From: Pseudonocardiales bacterium
GTDB lineage: Bacteria > Actinomycetota > Actinomycetes > Mycobacteriales > Pseudonocardiaceae
Assembly: GCA_025465385.1 (NCBI GenBank)
Contig: JAODNG010000513.1
Coordinates: 1 to 7,017, forward strand
Direction: 5' to 3'
Length of the DNA: 7,017 bases
Shown here: positions 1 through 5,701 of the stretch, in pieces
Layout of the letters: each line of letters begins with the position of its first letter
How positions within the stretch are numbered: the first letter of the stretch is position 1
Made by a program: the position numbers and the translations under genes
Notes under the pieces: generated by a model
What the model was told of the DNA's origin: nothing
Seen by the model: only the letters and a program-made list of their open reading frames with translations
Databases searched by the model: none

Positions 1-888
1 AGAAGAGATCAGCTGATCCATACTCTGCGGATCGGTCGGATCGATGTGGCGGGCGAGCTCCTGCAGCGCTTCAGAGTCCACCCGGATGCCGCGGGCGAAT
101 TCCTCGACGGTGTCCAGCAGCCGTTGGCGCAACCACGGCACGTGCCCGAACAGGCGGTGGTGCGCGGCCTCGCGGGCGGCGAGGAAAACGGTCACCTCTG
201 AACCTTTGCGGCCCAACCCGGTAGCGAACTGCTCGATTGCCGCCGGCAGCAACGCAGCCAGGCCTAGCGGACCCAGCGGCAGCCCGATCTCGGTGGAAGT
301 GAGCACCTCGCCACCGAGCTGGGCCAGCGCCGAGCCGAGCTGCGAGCCAAACGCCATCCCGCCCATCTGCTCCACCATCGCCACCAGCGGACCGGCGGCC
401 TGGCGGACCTCGTCGGGTAGCGCTTCGATCCATGAGCCGGCCATCCGACGGGCCACCGGGTCGCACAACCTCTGCCAGGTGGGCAGGGTTTTCTCTACCC
501 AGTCCCGCGGCGCCCACGCGGCACTGCTGTGGGTCCCGGCGGGCAGTGTCGTCACCGGGTCCAACCACACCTCGGCCAGCCGCACCGCGTCGCTGATCGC
601 GGTCGCCTGTTGGGCCGAGGGCAGCCCGGTCGTGGACAGCTTCTGCACCGCCATCTGCTTGGCCAGGTCGTAGTTCACCGGACCGCCGCCGCCAGCGGCG
701 CCCTGGCTGAGCATCTGGCCCAGCTGGGTGAGCATCTGGCCCAGCGCACCGACGTCGAAGCCGCCGGCACCGAAGGCCGCGAAGGGGTTGGCCGGATCGG
801 CGCCGGAGCCGCCGCCGTCTTCGGGAGGGTTCCTCCGGTCAGGGTCCCGAGGGTCCTGCGAGCCGAAGCCGAAGGGCATGTCGCTCAT
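1..888 (-). CDS. Zinc metalloprotease-like protein, DUF2342/Zincin_2 family (N-terminal part, cut by window edge)
   Basis: The minus-strand frame is open from an ATG at 888 to the window edge, giving 296 residues with no stop; the family is usually about 450-480 residues, so roughly the last third is missing. The N-terminus is a flexible Gly/Pro/Asp-rich stretch with the family-typical start MSDMPFGFG, followed by Met/Gln/Leu repeats (about 50-62). A conserved helical body follows, including VNYDLAKQMA (71-80), AVRLAEVWLD (101-110) and REAAHHRLFGHVPWL (239-253). That last segment carries H243, H244 and H249, which I infer to be candidate metal or active-site residues; I have not verified them. 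The family is a predicted soluble zincin-fold hydrolase of unknown substrate, sometimes named 'coenzyme F420 biosynthesis associated'. It resembles M. tuberculosis Rv3195. It is divergent from the PDZ protease gene, 43 bp away. No well-spaced Shine-Dalgarno precedes the ATG, which fits leaderless expression. Family assignment is firm; biochemical role is not. Confidence 0.88.
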   Translation of the reverse strand, partial: MSDMPFGFGSQDPRDPDRRNPPEDGGGSGADPANPFAAFGAGGFDVGALGQMLTQLGQMLSQGAAGGGGPVNYDLAKQMAVQKLSTTGLPSAQQATAISDAVRLAEVWLDPVTTLPAGTHSSAAWAPRDWVEKTLPTWQRLCDPVARRMAGSWIEALPDEVRQAAGPLVAMVEQMGGMAFGSQLGSALAQLGGEVLTSTEIGLPLGPLGLAALLPAAIEQFATGLGRKGSEVTVFLAAREAAHHRLFGHVPWLRQRLLDTVEEFARGIRVDSEALQELARHIDPTDPQSMDQLISS

Positions 889-894
889 GTCTCC

Positions 895-900
895 ACGGTA
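895..900 (-). promoter_or_regulatory. Candidate -10 box (TACCGT) for the DUF2342 metalloprotease gene, leaderless
   Basis: Read on the minus strand, TACCGT fits the mycobacterial TANNNT -10 pattern and ends 6 nt before the ATG at 888. Transcription would then begin at or next to the start codon. The only purine-rich motif, GGAG, lies 2 nt from the ATG, too close for a normal ribosome binding site. No clear -35 is visible, as is common in mycobacteria. This rests on pattern only. Confidence 0.4.
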
Positions 901-917
901 CGCGGAACGTCGGCACG

Positions 918-923
918 TACGCT
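918..923 (+). promoter_or_regulatory. Candidate -10 box (TACGCT) for the PDZ/Lon-like protease gene, leaderless
   Basis: TACGCT fits TANNNT and ends 8 nt before the GTG at 932, so the transcript would start at about 930-932, on the start codon itself. No Shine-Dalgarno-like purine run precedes that GTG. The box lies 17 nt from the opposing TACCGT box, so the two polymerases would compete for the same 43-bp spacer. Pattern-based only. Confidence 0.4.
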
Positions 924-931
924 GTTCGGCC

Positions 932-1954
932 GTGACCCGGCGAACCTGGACTCTGATGGTCAGCCTCGGACTGGCCATGGCGCTCGGGTTGCTGGGTGCG
1001 TTCGCGACGGTGCCTTACGTCGCGCTTCGCCCCGGGCCCACGTTCAACACGCTGGGTGTCGTGGCAGGCAAGACAGTGGTGGACATCAAGGGCACTCAGA
1101 CCTACCCCACCAGCGGCCACCTCAACATGACGACAGTGTCGGTGGTCGACAACGTAACTCTTTACGGGGCGCTCGCGCTGTGGATATCGGCGAGCAGCGA
1201 GCTGCTTCCCCGCGACGAGATCTTCCCGCCGGCATTGTCCGAGCAGCAGGTCGAGAAGCAGAACAAGGAGATGTTCCAAGGCTCGGAGGCCAACGCGAAA
1301 GTGGCGGCCCTGCGCTATCTGGGTTATCCAACCAAGGTCGTGGTCGGTCAGTTGGTTCCCAACGGCGCCGCGAACCGCAAGCTCGCCGCCGGCGACCGGC
1401 TGCTGGCCGTCGACGGGCACCTGCTGCTCAGCGCGCAACAGGTGGTCGATCTGCTCGCCGGTAGCCACCCGGGCCAGGTCGCAGAGGTCCGCTTCCAGCG
1501 CGGCGACAGTCCACCGCAGCAGGCGGCGATCACGCTCGGCGCGGGTACCCAACCAGGCCGGGGCTACCTGGGCATCGGGGTGACCGAGGCTCCCGACGTG
1601 AATTTCACCATCGACATCACCCTGATCGACGTGGGCGGCCCCTCGGCGGGTTTGATGTTCGCGCTGGCGATCGTGGACAAATTGACACCGGGCGCGCTCA
1701 CGAATAACACCTTCGTGGCCGGCACCGGCGAGATTGCCCCGGCAGGTCAAGTAGGTCCGATCGGTGGCATCCCGCTGAAGATGATTCGCGCTCGGGAAGC
1801 GGGTGCGTCGGTGTTCCTGGTGCCCGCCGAGAACTGCACCGAGGCTGTCCAGCGCGCCCCCGCGGGGCTGCGGTTGGTGCGGGTGGGCACCCTGGCGGAC
1901 GCGGTGCACGCGCTGGACGCGATTCGGGCGGGCCGGCAGCCAACCGGCTGTTAA
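932..1954 (+). CDS. PDZ domain-containing S16 (Lon-like) serine protease, membrane-anchored, YlbL/Rv3194c type
   Basis: 340 residues from GTG 932 to TAA 1952-1954. The frame stays open upstream to 728, but that extension overlaps the divergent metalloprotease gene. The start at 932 gives MTRRTWTLMVSLG, which matches the N-terminus and 340-residue length I recall for Rv3194c. One hydrophobic helix (about 7-31) acts as signal anchor, placing the rest outside the membrane. A conserved segment containing GTQTYPTSGHLNMTTVS (54-70) follows, then a PDZ domain (about 136-205, with GDRLLAVDG at 154-162). A Lon-type proteolytic domain (about 212-340) closes the protein. The catalytic serine is S238 in GGPSAG and the lysine is K283 in GGIPLKM, 45 residues apart, close to the spacing in Lon. 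There is no AAA+ ATPase domain, so it is an ATP-independent Lon-like protease. YlbL-type relatives are linked to envelope protein turnover. The substrate here is unknown. Its end overlaps the convergent PPA1309 gene by 4 bases. Confidence 0.93.
   Translation: MTRRTWTLMVSLGLAMALGLLGAFATVPYVALRPGPTFNTLGVVAGKTVVDIKGTQTYPTSGHLNMTTVSVVDNVTLYGALALWISASSELLPRDEIFPPALSEQQVEKQNKEMFQGSEANAKVAALRYLGYPTKVVVGQLVPNGAANRKLAAGDRLLAVDGHLLLSAQQVVDLLAGSHPGQVAEVRFQRGDSPPQQAAITLGAGTQPGRGYLGIGVTEAPDVNFTIDITLIDVGGPSAGLMFALAIVDKLTPGALTNNTFVAGTGEIAPAGQVGPIGGIPLKMIRAREAGASVFLVPAENCTEAVQRAPAGLRLVRVGTLADAVHALDAIRAGRQPTGC
1932..1950. terminator. Candidate shared hairpin terminator between convergent genes
   Basis: CAGCC (1937-1941), loop AACC, GGCTG (1946-1950) forms a 5-bp tetraloop hairpin just before the plus-strand stop. 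An alternative pairing GCCGG (1932-1936) with CCGGC (1944-1948) competes with it. On the minus strand the same hairpin comes directly after the TAA of the PPA1309 gene. There is no U-tract on either side, as is usual for mycobacterial ends. It is the only stem at this junction that could serve both transcripts, but it is short. Confidence 0.3.
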
Positions 1955-2499
1955 CCCAAGGTAGCCAGCAATGCGTGGAGCAGATTGGGGGCTAGCTGTG
2001 GATCCTCCACGACCTCGTCCCGGCTGACATCGTCTTTCGGATCGGCACGTAGCCGCAATACGCACGCTCCCACGCCGCCCCGCAGCACAGCAGCGACCAG
2101 CCTGCCTTCCCGCCGCTGTGGATGCGCGGCAGCGGCGCGACGGGCCTGCTCGGGGTCGTCGGGCAGCTCGCCGAGAGCAGTTTCCGCCTCCGGCGGCAGT
2201 ACCACGATTTCTTGCGCTAACGCGCACCCGGCGACCGAGTCAGGCCATTCGATGCCGGCCAGCGCAGCATCGAGCTCACCCTCGGGCAGGGCGTCCTGGG
2301 CTACTGGGGTGAGCGGGGCCTGCCCGTCCAGCTGCTCGGCGAGTTCTGGTTGGCTGGCCAGCAAAGTCGCTGTCGTTACCAAAGCGAACAGTTGCGGCGG
2401 CTGGTCCCACCCGGCGGCTGCCACGAACTCTTCGACCTCGCGCGCGGTGGCAGGCAGCGCATGAGACAACGCGGATAGGTACGGCGGTGGCTCGCTCAC
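1951..2499 (-). CDS. PPA1309 family protein (conserved actinobacterial protein of unknown function)
   Basis: 182 residues from GTG at 2499 (reading MSEPPPYLSAL) to TAA at 1951-1953. The family is recognised by overall layout. An N-terminal helical part (about 8-60) contains WDQPPQLFALVTTATLLASQ. A segment with WPDSVAGCALAQEIVVLPPEAE (85-106) follows, then HPQRREGRLVAAVLRGG (126-142) with a CVLRLR strand (146-151). The C-terminus ends in a PNLLHALLATLG helix. No signal peptide or membrane helix is seen, so it is probably cytosolic. No catalytic motif is evident. It sits inside the DUF2342-PDZ-UPF0182 neighbourhood but on the opposite strand. It is convergent with the PDZ protease (4-base overlap) and divergent from UPF0182 (166-bp spacer). 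The frame is open further upstream, but I find no ATG, GTG or TTG within about 80 bases of the chosen GTG. Shine-Dalgarno is weak. Family call is good; function is unknown. Confidence 0.82.
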   Translation of the reverse strand: MSEPPPYLSALSHALPATAREVEEFVAAAGWDQPPQLFALVTTATLLASQPELAEQLDGQAPLTPVAQDALPEGELDAALAGIEWPDSVAGCALAQEIVVLPPEAETALGELPDDPEQARRAAAAHPQRREGRLVAAVLRGGVGACVLRLRADPKDDVSRDEVVEDPQLAPNLLHALLATLG

Positions 2500-2556
2500 T
2501 GCACCATCGTCGCATCGGTGGCGGAAACCGTCAGTAGCGGTGCGGGCACCAGGATC

Positions 2557-2582
2557 GGAACCCTGAGGGGCTCCGTAGAGTT
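2557..2582 (+). promoter_or_regulatory. Candidate promoter of the UPF0182 gene; ECF-type (σE/σH-like) pattern overlapping a TANNNT box
   Basis: GGAACC (2557-2562) is followed, after 17 bases, by GTT (2580-2582). This resembles the GGAAC...GTT arrangement of mycobacterial σE/σH promoters, although the base before GTT is A rather than the preferred C. TAGAGT (2576-2581) overlaps it and fits a housekeeping TANNNT -10. Both predict a start near 2588, leaving a leader of about 78 nt before the GTG at 2666. A small dyad, GGTGC-GG-GCACC (2539-2550), lies just upstream and could be an operator. Pattern-based only. Confidence 0.28.
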
Positions 2583-2600
2583 GGACAGACAGGACTCACC

Positions 2601-2647
2601 CGACGTGGCACCGGCTGCGCCAGCGGGTCCGCACTGCACCACTGTCG
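2601..2647 (+). promoter_or_regulatory. Foldable 5' leader of the UPF0182 gene
   Basis: An outer stem pairs CGACGTG (2601-2607) with CACTGTCG (2640-2647), with T2643 bulged. GCA (2608-2610) can continue the stem with TGC (2635-2637). Inside, CC-G-GCTG (2611-2617) pairs with CAGC-G-GG (2621-2627) around the loop CGC with one G-G mismatch. The structure ends 5 nt before the Shine-Dalgarno. I do not recognise a known riboswitch class, and fold stability was judged by eye. Confidence 0.25.
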
Positions 2648-2652
2648 TCGCC

Positions 2653-2658
2653 AGGAGA
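2653..2658 (+). promoter_or_regulatory. Strong ribosome binding site (AGGAGA) deciding the UPF0182 start
   Basis: AGGAGA lies 7 nt before the GTG at 2666, an ideal spacing. It supports 2666 as the true start and a leadered mRNA, in contrast to the possibly leaderless pair at 888/932. Confidence 0.75.
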
Positions 2659-2665
2659 GTGTTCT

Positions 2666-5593
2666 GTGGCCAACCGGCAACCTGTCGGAGTTCCCGCGCT
2701 TTCTCGACGCGGTCGGATTCTGATCATCGTTGGCACCGCTACGCTGGCCGCGCTCATCATCGGATCGCGGCTGATCGACACCTACGTGGACTGGTTGTGG
2801 TTCGGTGAGGTGGGCTTCCGGTCAGTGTTCTCCACCGTCCTCGTCACCTGTCTCGTTCAGTTTCTCATTGTGGGACTGGTTGTCGGTGGGCTGCTGGCGC
2901 TGAACATCGTTGTCGCTTACCGCACCCGGCCGGTGTTCGTGCCGGTAGCGGGGCCGGAAGATCCGGTGGCGCGGTACCGCACAGCCATCGTCGGGCGCCT
3001 GCGCGTGGTGGGAATCGGTGTGCCGGTACTGGTCGGCCTGATCGCCGGGCTGTCCGCGCTGGCTGACTGGCAGACGGTGCAGATGTTCATACATGGCGCC
3101 AGTTTCGGCGTGTCCGATCCGCAGTTCCACAAGGATGTCGGCTTCTATGCCTTCGAGCTGCCGTTTTATCGGAGGCTGCTGGGCTGGGCCTTTCTCGCGG
3201 TAGTGATCTCCTTCCTCGGTGCGCTGCTTACCCACTACCTGTTCGGTGGTCTGCGGCTGGCCGGCCGTGGCGGGCAACTCTCCGGCCCGGCCCGGGTCCA
3301 GCTCGGGATACTGGCGGGCACTTTCGTGCTGTTCAAGGCTGTGGGCTATTTCTTGGATCGCTACGAGCTGCTGTTTTCCCGACGTAACCCGCTGTTCACC
3401 GGGGCCAGTTACACCGACCTCAACGCAGTACTTCCCGCCAAGATCATCCTCATGTGTATCGCGGTGATCTGCGCGATCGCCTTCTTCGTTGGCGCGGTGC
3501 TGCGCAATCTGCAACTGCCGGCTATCGCCATCGCACTGCTGTTGCTGTCCAGTATTCTGGTCGGCGCGGCGTGGCCGGCGGTCCTGGAGCAGTTCGTCGT
3601 CCGGCCCAACGCGAACATCCGCGAGGCGCCGTCGATCCAGCGCAACATCGCCGCCACTCGGACGGCGTACGGCATCACCGATCGACAGGTCGTGTATTCC
3701 CAATATTCCGGGCGAAGCAATGCGTCGCCGGCTGACGTCCAGGACGACACCGCCACGATCGGCAACGTGCGGCTGCTGGACCCCAGCGTGCTGTCTCCCA
3801 CCTTCACCCAGCTGCAGCAAAGGGAGAACTTCTACGGTTTCCCGGACAAGCTCGACGTCGACCGCTACACGGTCAATGGTAAGACGCAGGATTACATCGT
3901 TGCGGTCCGTGAGCTGGAGTCGGCGTCGTTGGCTGAGAATCAGCGAACCTGGATCAACCAGCACCTCACCTTCACCCACGGCAACGGCTTCGTCGCCGCC
4001 CCGGCCAATACCGTGAACTCCGCGCTGAAAGACGCCGGCTCCGGGGAGGGCGGCTACCCCGTGTTCACCGTGTCGGACACCTCGCGACAAGGCGATATCC
4101 CGGTTCAACAGCCGCGGATCTACTTCGGTGAGTTGATCGACGACTACGCGATCGTCGGCGGGAACCCTGGGGCAGCTGCTCGGGAGTTCGACGGCCGCCC
4201 GGAGAACTACACCTATCAAGGCAAGGGTGGGGTAGCGCTGGGGAGCTGGGCGAGTCGGCTGATGTTCGCCGCCTACTACGGCGAGCGCAACATCCTTTTC
4301 AATCAGGCGATCGGGCCGGACTCGAAGATCATCTATAATCAGCATCCGAGGGATCGGGTGGAGAAGGTCGCGCCGTGGCTCACCGTCGACGGCGACCCTT
4401 ATCCGGCTGTGATCAACGGCCGGATCGAGTGGATCCTCGACGGCTACACGACGCTGGACAACTACCCGTACGCCCAGCGGACCGTGTTGGGCAAGGCAAC
4501 CACAGACTCGCTGACCGGGGTATCCCGGCTGCCGGATGACGAGATCAGCTACATCCGCAACTCGGTGAAGGCCACGGTCGACGCGTATGACGGCACCGTA
4601 AGGCTGTACGCGATGGATGAGAGCGATCCGGTACTGCGGACGTGGATGAACGTCTTCCCCGGCACCGTGCAGCCGGCTAGTGCGATCAGCAACGAGCTGC
4701 GGCAGCACTTCCGCTATCCGGAAGACTTGTTCAAGGTACAGCGGGAGATGCTCGCGCGTTATCATGTGAACAATCCGTCGGTGTTCTTCACCAACGACGA
4801 CTTCTGGAATGTTCCCACCGATCCGACGCAGAATCAGCAGGGAGTGGACCAGCCACCGTATTATGTGCTGGCCGGTCCGCCAATCGGTCGAGGGCCAGCT
4901 GAGTTCCAGCTCACCAGCGCGCTGGTCAGCCTACGCCGGCCGTTTCTGGCCGCCTACATTTCAGCAGGATCAGACCCGCAAGATTACGGAAAGATCCGGG
5001 TGCTCGAGCTGCCCGGTGACTCTCAGACGCTGGGTCCAGAGCAAGTTCAAAACAGATTCGTGTCTTCCGCGCAAGTGAGCGCGGAGCTGAATTTGCTGCG
5101 ACAGTCTGAGACCGATGTGCGTTATGGGAACTTGCTCACTCTCCCGGTCGGCGGCGGGCTGCTGTACGTGGAGCCCGTCTATATCGAGCGAGCGAACCAG
5201 CAAGCGGCGTTTCCGCAGCTGAACCGGGTGCTGGTGGCCTACGGCGACCGCATCGGCTACGCCCCGACCCTCCGCGAGGCGCTCAACCAGGTTTTCGGTG
5301 CCGGCGCCGGCGATGCCACCACCTCGCCGGACCAACTGGTCCCAGCGCCGAATCAGAGTGCGACGCAACTCCCTGCGTCGGCCGGCGCCGGAGCGGCCAG
5401 TCAGAGCATGCGTCAAGCCGTTGCTGACATTGCCGATGCGCTCAAGCGCCTGCGAGCAGCACAGGCTGCGGGCGATTTCAATGCTCAGGGAAAGGCGCTG
5501 GCCGACCTCGACGCGGCTACCAAGCGGTTCGACACCGCCGCCGCGACGGCCGGGGGCGGTGCTACTCCCGCACCAGCCGGCGGCGGTGGCTGA
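2666..5593 (+). CDS. UPF0182 family integral membrane protein, Rv3193c-like
   Basis: 975 residues from GTG 2666 to TGA 5591-5593, close to the roughly 990 residues of the mycobacterial family. Seven hydrophobic helices are seen at about 18-34, 55-84, 112-134, 170-192, 210-231, 256-278 and 284-304. The rest, about 310-975, is soluble and by topology probably extracytoplasmic. Family hallmarks include YVDWLWFGEVG (40-50), YRTRPVFVP (85-93) and FGVSDPQF (147-154). Others are FYAFELPFYR (160-169), YTDLNAVLPAK (249-259), HGNGF (near 438), PWL...DGYTTLDNYPY (about 570-605), NSVKATVDAYDGTV (near 632) and RYPEDLFKVQ (near 682). A low-complexity Ala/Pro/Gly linker starts at about 880. Then comes one amphipathic helical stretch (SMRQAVADIADALKRLRAAQ, about 912-932) and a Gly-rich tail. 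No catalytic motif is evident and the family has no established biochemical role; mycobacterial members are annotated simply as membrane proteins. The gene has its own spacer and ribosome binding site, so it is probably expressed as a single gene. Confidence 0.95.
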   Translation: MANRQPVGVPALSRRGRILIIVGTATLAALIIGSRLIDTYVDWLWFGEVGFRSVFSTVLVTCLVQFLIVGLVVGGLLALNIVVAYRTRPVFVPVAGPEDPVARYRTAIVGRLRVVGIGVPVLVGLIAGLSALADWQTVQMFIHGASFGVSDPQFHKDVGFYAFELPFYRRLLGWAFLAVVISFLGALLTHYLFGGLRLAGRGGQLSGPARVQLGILAGTFVLFKAVGYFLDRYELLFSRRNPLFTGASYTDLNAVLPAKIILMCIAVICAIAFFVGAVLRNLQLPAIAIALLLLSSILVGAAWPAVLEQFVVRPNANIREAPSIQRNIAATRTAYGITDRQVVYSQYSGRSNASPADVQDDTATIGNVRLLDPSVLSPTFTQLQQRENFYGFPDKLDVDRYTVNGKTQDYIVAVRELESASLAENQRTWINQHLTFTHGNGFVAAPANTVNSALKDAGSGEGGYPVFTVSDTSRQGDIPVQQPRIYFGELIDDYAIVGGNPGAAAREFDGRPENYTYQGKGGVALGSWASRLMFAAYYGERNILFNQAIGPDSKIIYNQHPRDRVEKVAPWLTVDGDPYPAVINGRIEWILDGYTTLDNYPYAQRTVLGKATTDSLTGVSRLPDDEISYIRNSVKATVDAYDGTVRLYAMDESDPVLRTWMNVFPGTVQPASAISNELRQHFRYPEDLFKVQREMLARYHVNNPSVFFTNDDFWNVPTDPTQNQQGVDQPPYYVLAGPPIGRGPAEFQLTSALVSLRRPFLAAYISAGSDPQDYGKIRVLELPGDSQTLGPEQVQNRFVSSAQVSAELNLLRQSETDVRYGNLLTLPVGGGLLYVEPVYIERANQQAAFPQLNRVLVAYGDRIGYAPTLREALNQVFGAGAGDATTSPDQLVPAPNQSATQLPASAGAGAASQSMRQAVADIADALKRLRAAQAAGDFNAQGKALADLDAATKRFDTAAATAGGGATPAPAGGGG

Positions 5594-5602
5594 CCGACGA
5601 CC

Positions 5603-5639
5603 CGGCCCGCAGGCCGAGCGGGTTCGAGTCTGCGGACTC
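5603..5639 (+). terminator. Two tandem tetraloop hairpins behind the UPF0182 gene
   Basis: CGGCC (5603-5607), loop CGCA, GGCCG (5612-5616) makes one perfect 5-bp hairpin. GAGTC (5626-5630), loop TGCG, GACTC (5635-5639) makes another 9 nt later. TGCG as RNA is a UNCG-class tetraloop closed by C-G, a stable type. They begin 10 nt after the UPF0182 stop. There is no U-tract, so if this is a terminator it is of the U-less kind proposed for mycobacteria. The second stem also overlaps the place where a -35 of the next gene would sit. Confidence 0.4.
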
Positions 5640-5653
5640 ACTGGAGTGGTCGC

Positions 5654-5659
5654 TAGGGT
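5654..5659 (+). promoter_or_regulatory. Candidate -10 box (TAGGGT) for the orphan gene
   Basis: TAGGGT fits TANNNT and predicts a start near 5666, leaving a leader of about 36 nt that contains the Shine-Dalgarno at 5689-5693. No good -35 is seen; the -35 position falls in the GAGTC/GACTC hairpin. Low confidence. Confidence 0.28.
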
Positions 5660-5688
5660 ATCTGGCGCGGGTCAAGGCTGGCAAACAT

Positions 5689-5693
5689 GGAGG
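5689..5693 (+). promoter_or_regulatory. Ribosome binding site (GGAGG) deciding the orphan gene start
   Basis: GGAGG lies 8 nt before the ATG at 5702. It overlaps the earlier in-frame ATG at 5687, which itself has no ribosome binding site, so 5702 is the better start. Confidence 0.7.
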
Positions 5694-5701
5694 CGCAAAC
5701 A

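Noticed and set aside
901..926. GGAAC ... GTT pattern in the 889-931 spacer as an ECF sigma promoter
   Set aside because: The spacing between GGAAC and GTT (about 15 bases) is shorter than the mycobacterial σE/σH pattern, and TANNNT boxes explain the starts better.
728..931. Upstream extension of the PDZ protease frame (68 extra residues)
   Set aside because: It overlaps the start of the divergent metalloprotease gene, is Pro/Ser-rich, and the GTG at 932 gives the family's N-terminus and length.
839..2227. 462-codon minus-strand frame opposite the PDZ protease and part of the PPA1309 gene
   Set aside because: It conflicts with two recognised genes and shows no domain; Arg/Ala/Gly-rich composition marks it as a shadow.
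2518..2808. 96-codon plus-strand frame in the spacer before UPF0182
   Set aside because: It runs over the UPF0182 promoter and start region in another frame, and its Arg/His/Ser-rich sequence looks non-coding.
2822..4765. Long (647-codon) open frame antisense to the UPF0182 gene
   Set aside because: It lies wholly opposite a confidently identified gene, reads as Arg/Gln/Asp/Val-rich low-information protein, and is the usual by-product of GC-rich third positions.
5621..5630. GGTTCGAGTC, resembling the T-loop of a tRNA and so a possible att core
   Set aside because: The flanking bases do not form a T-stem or acceptor stem and no tRNA body lies upstream, where the UPF0182 gene ends; a ten-base match alone is not evidence of an attachment site.
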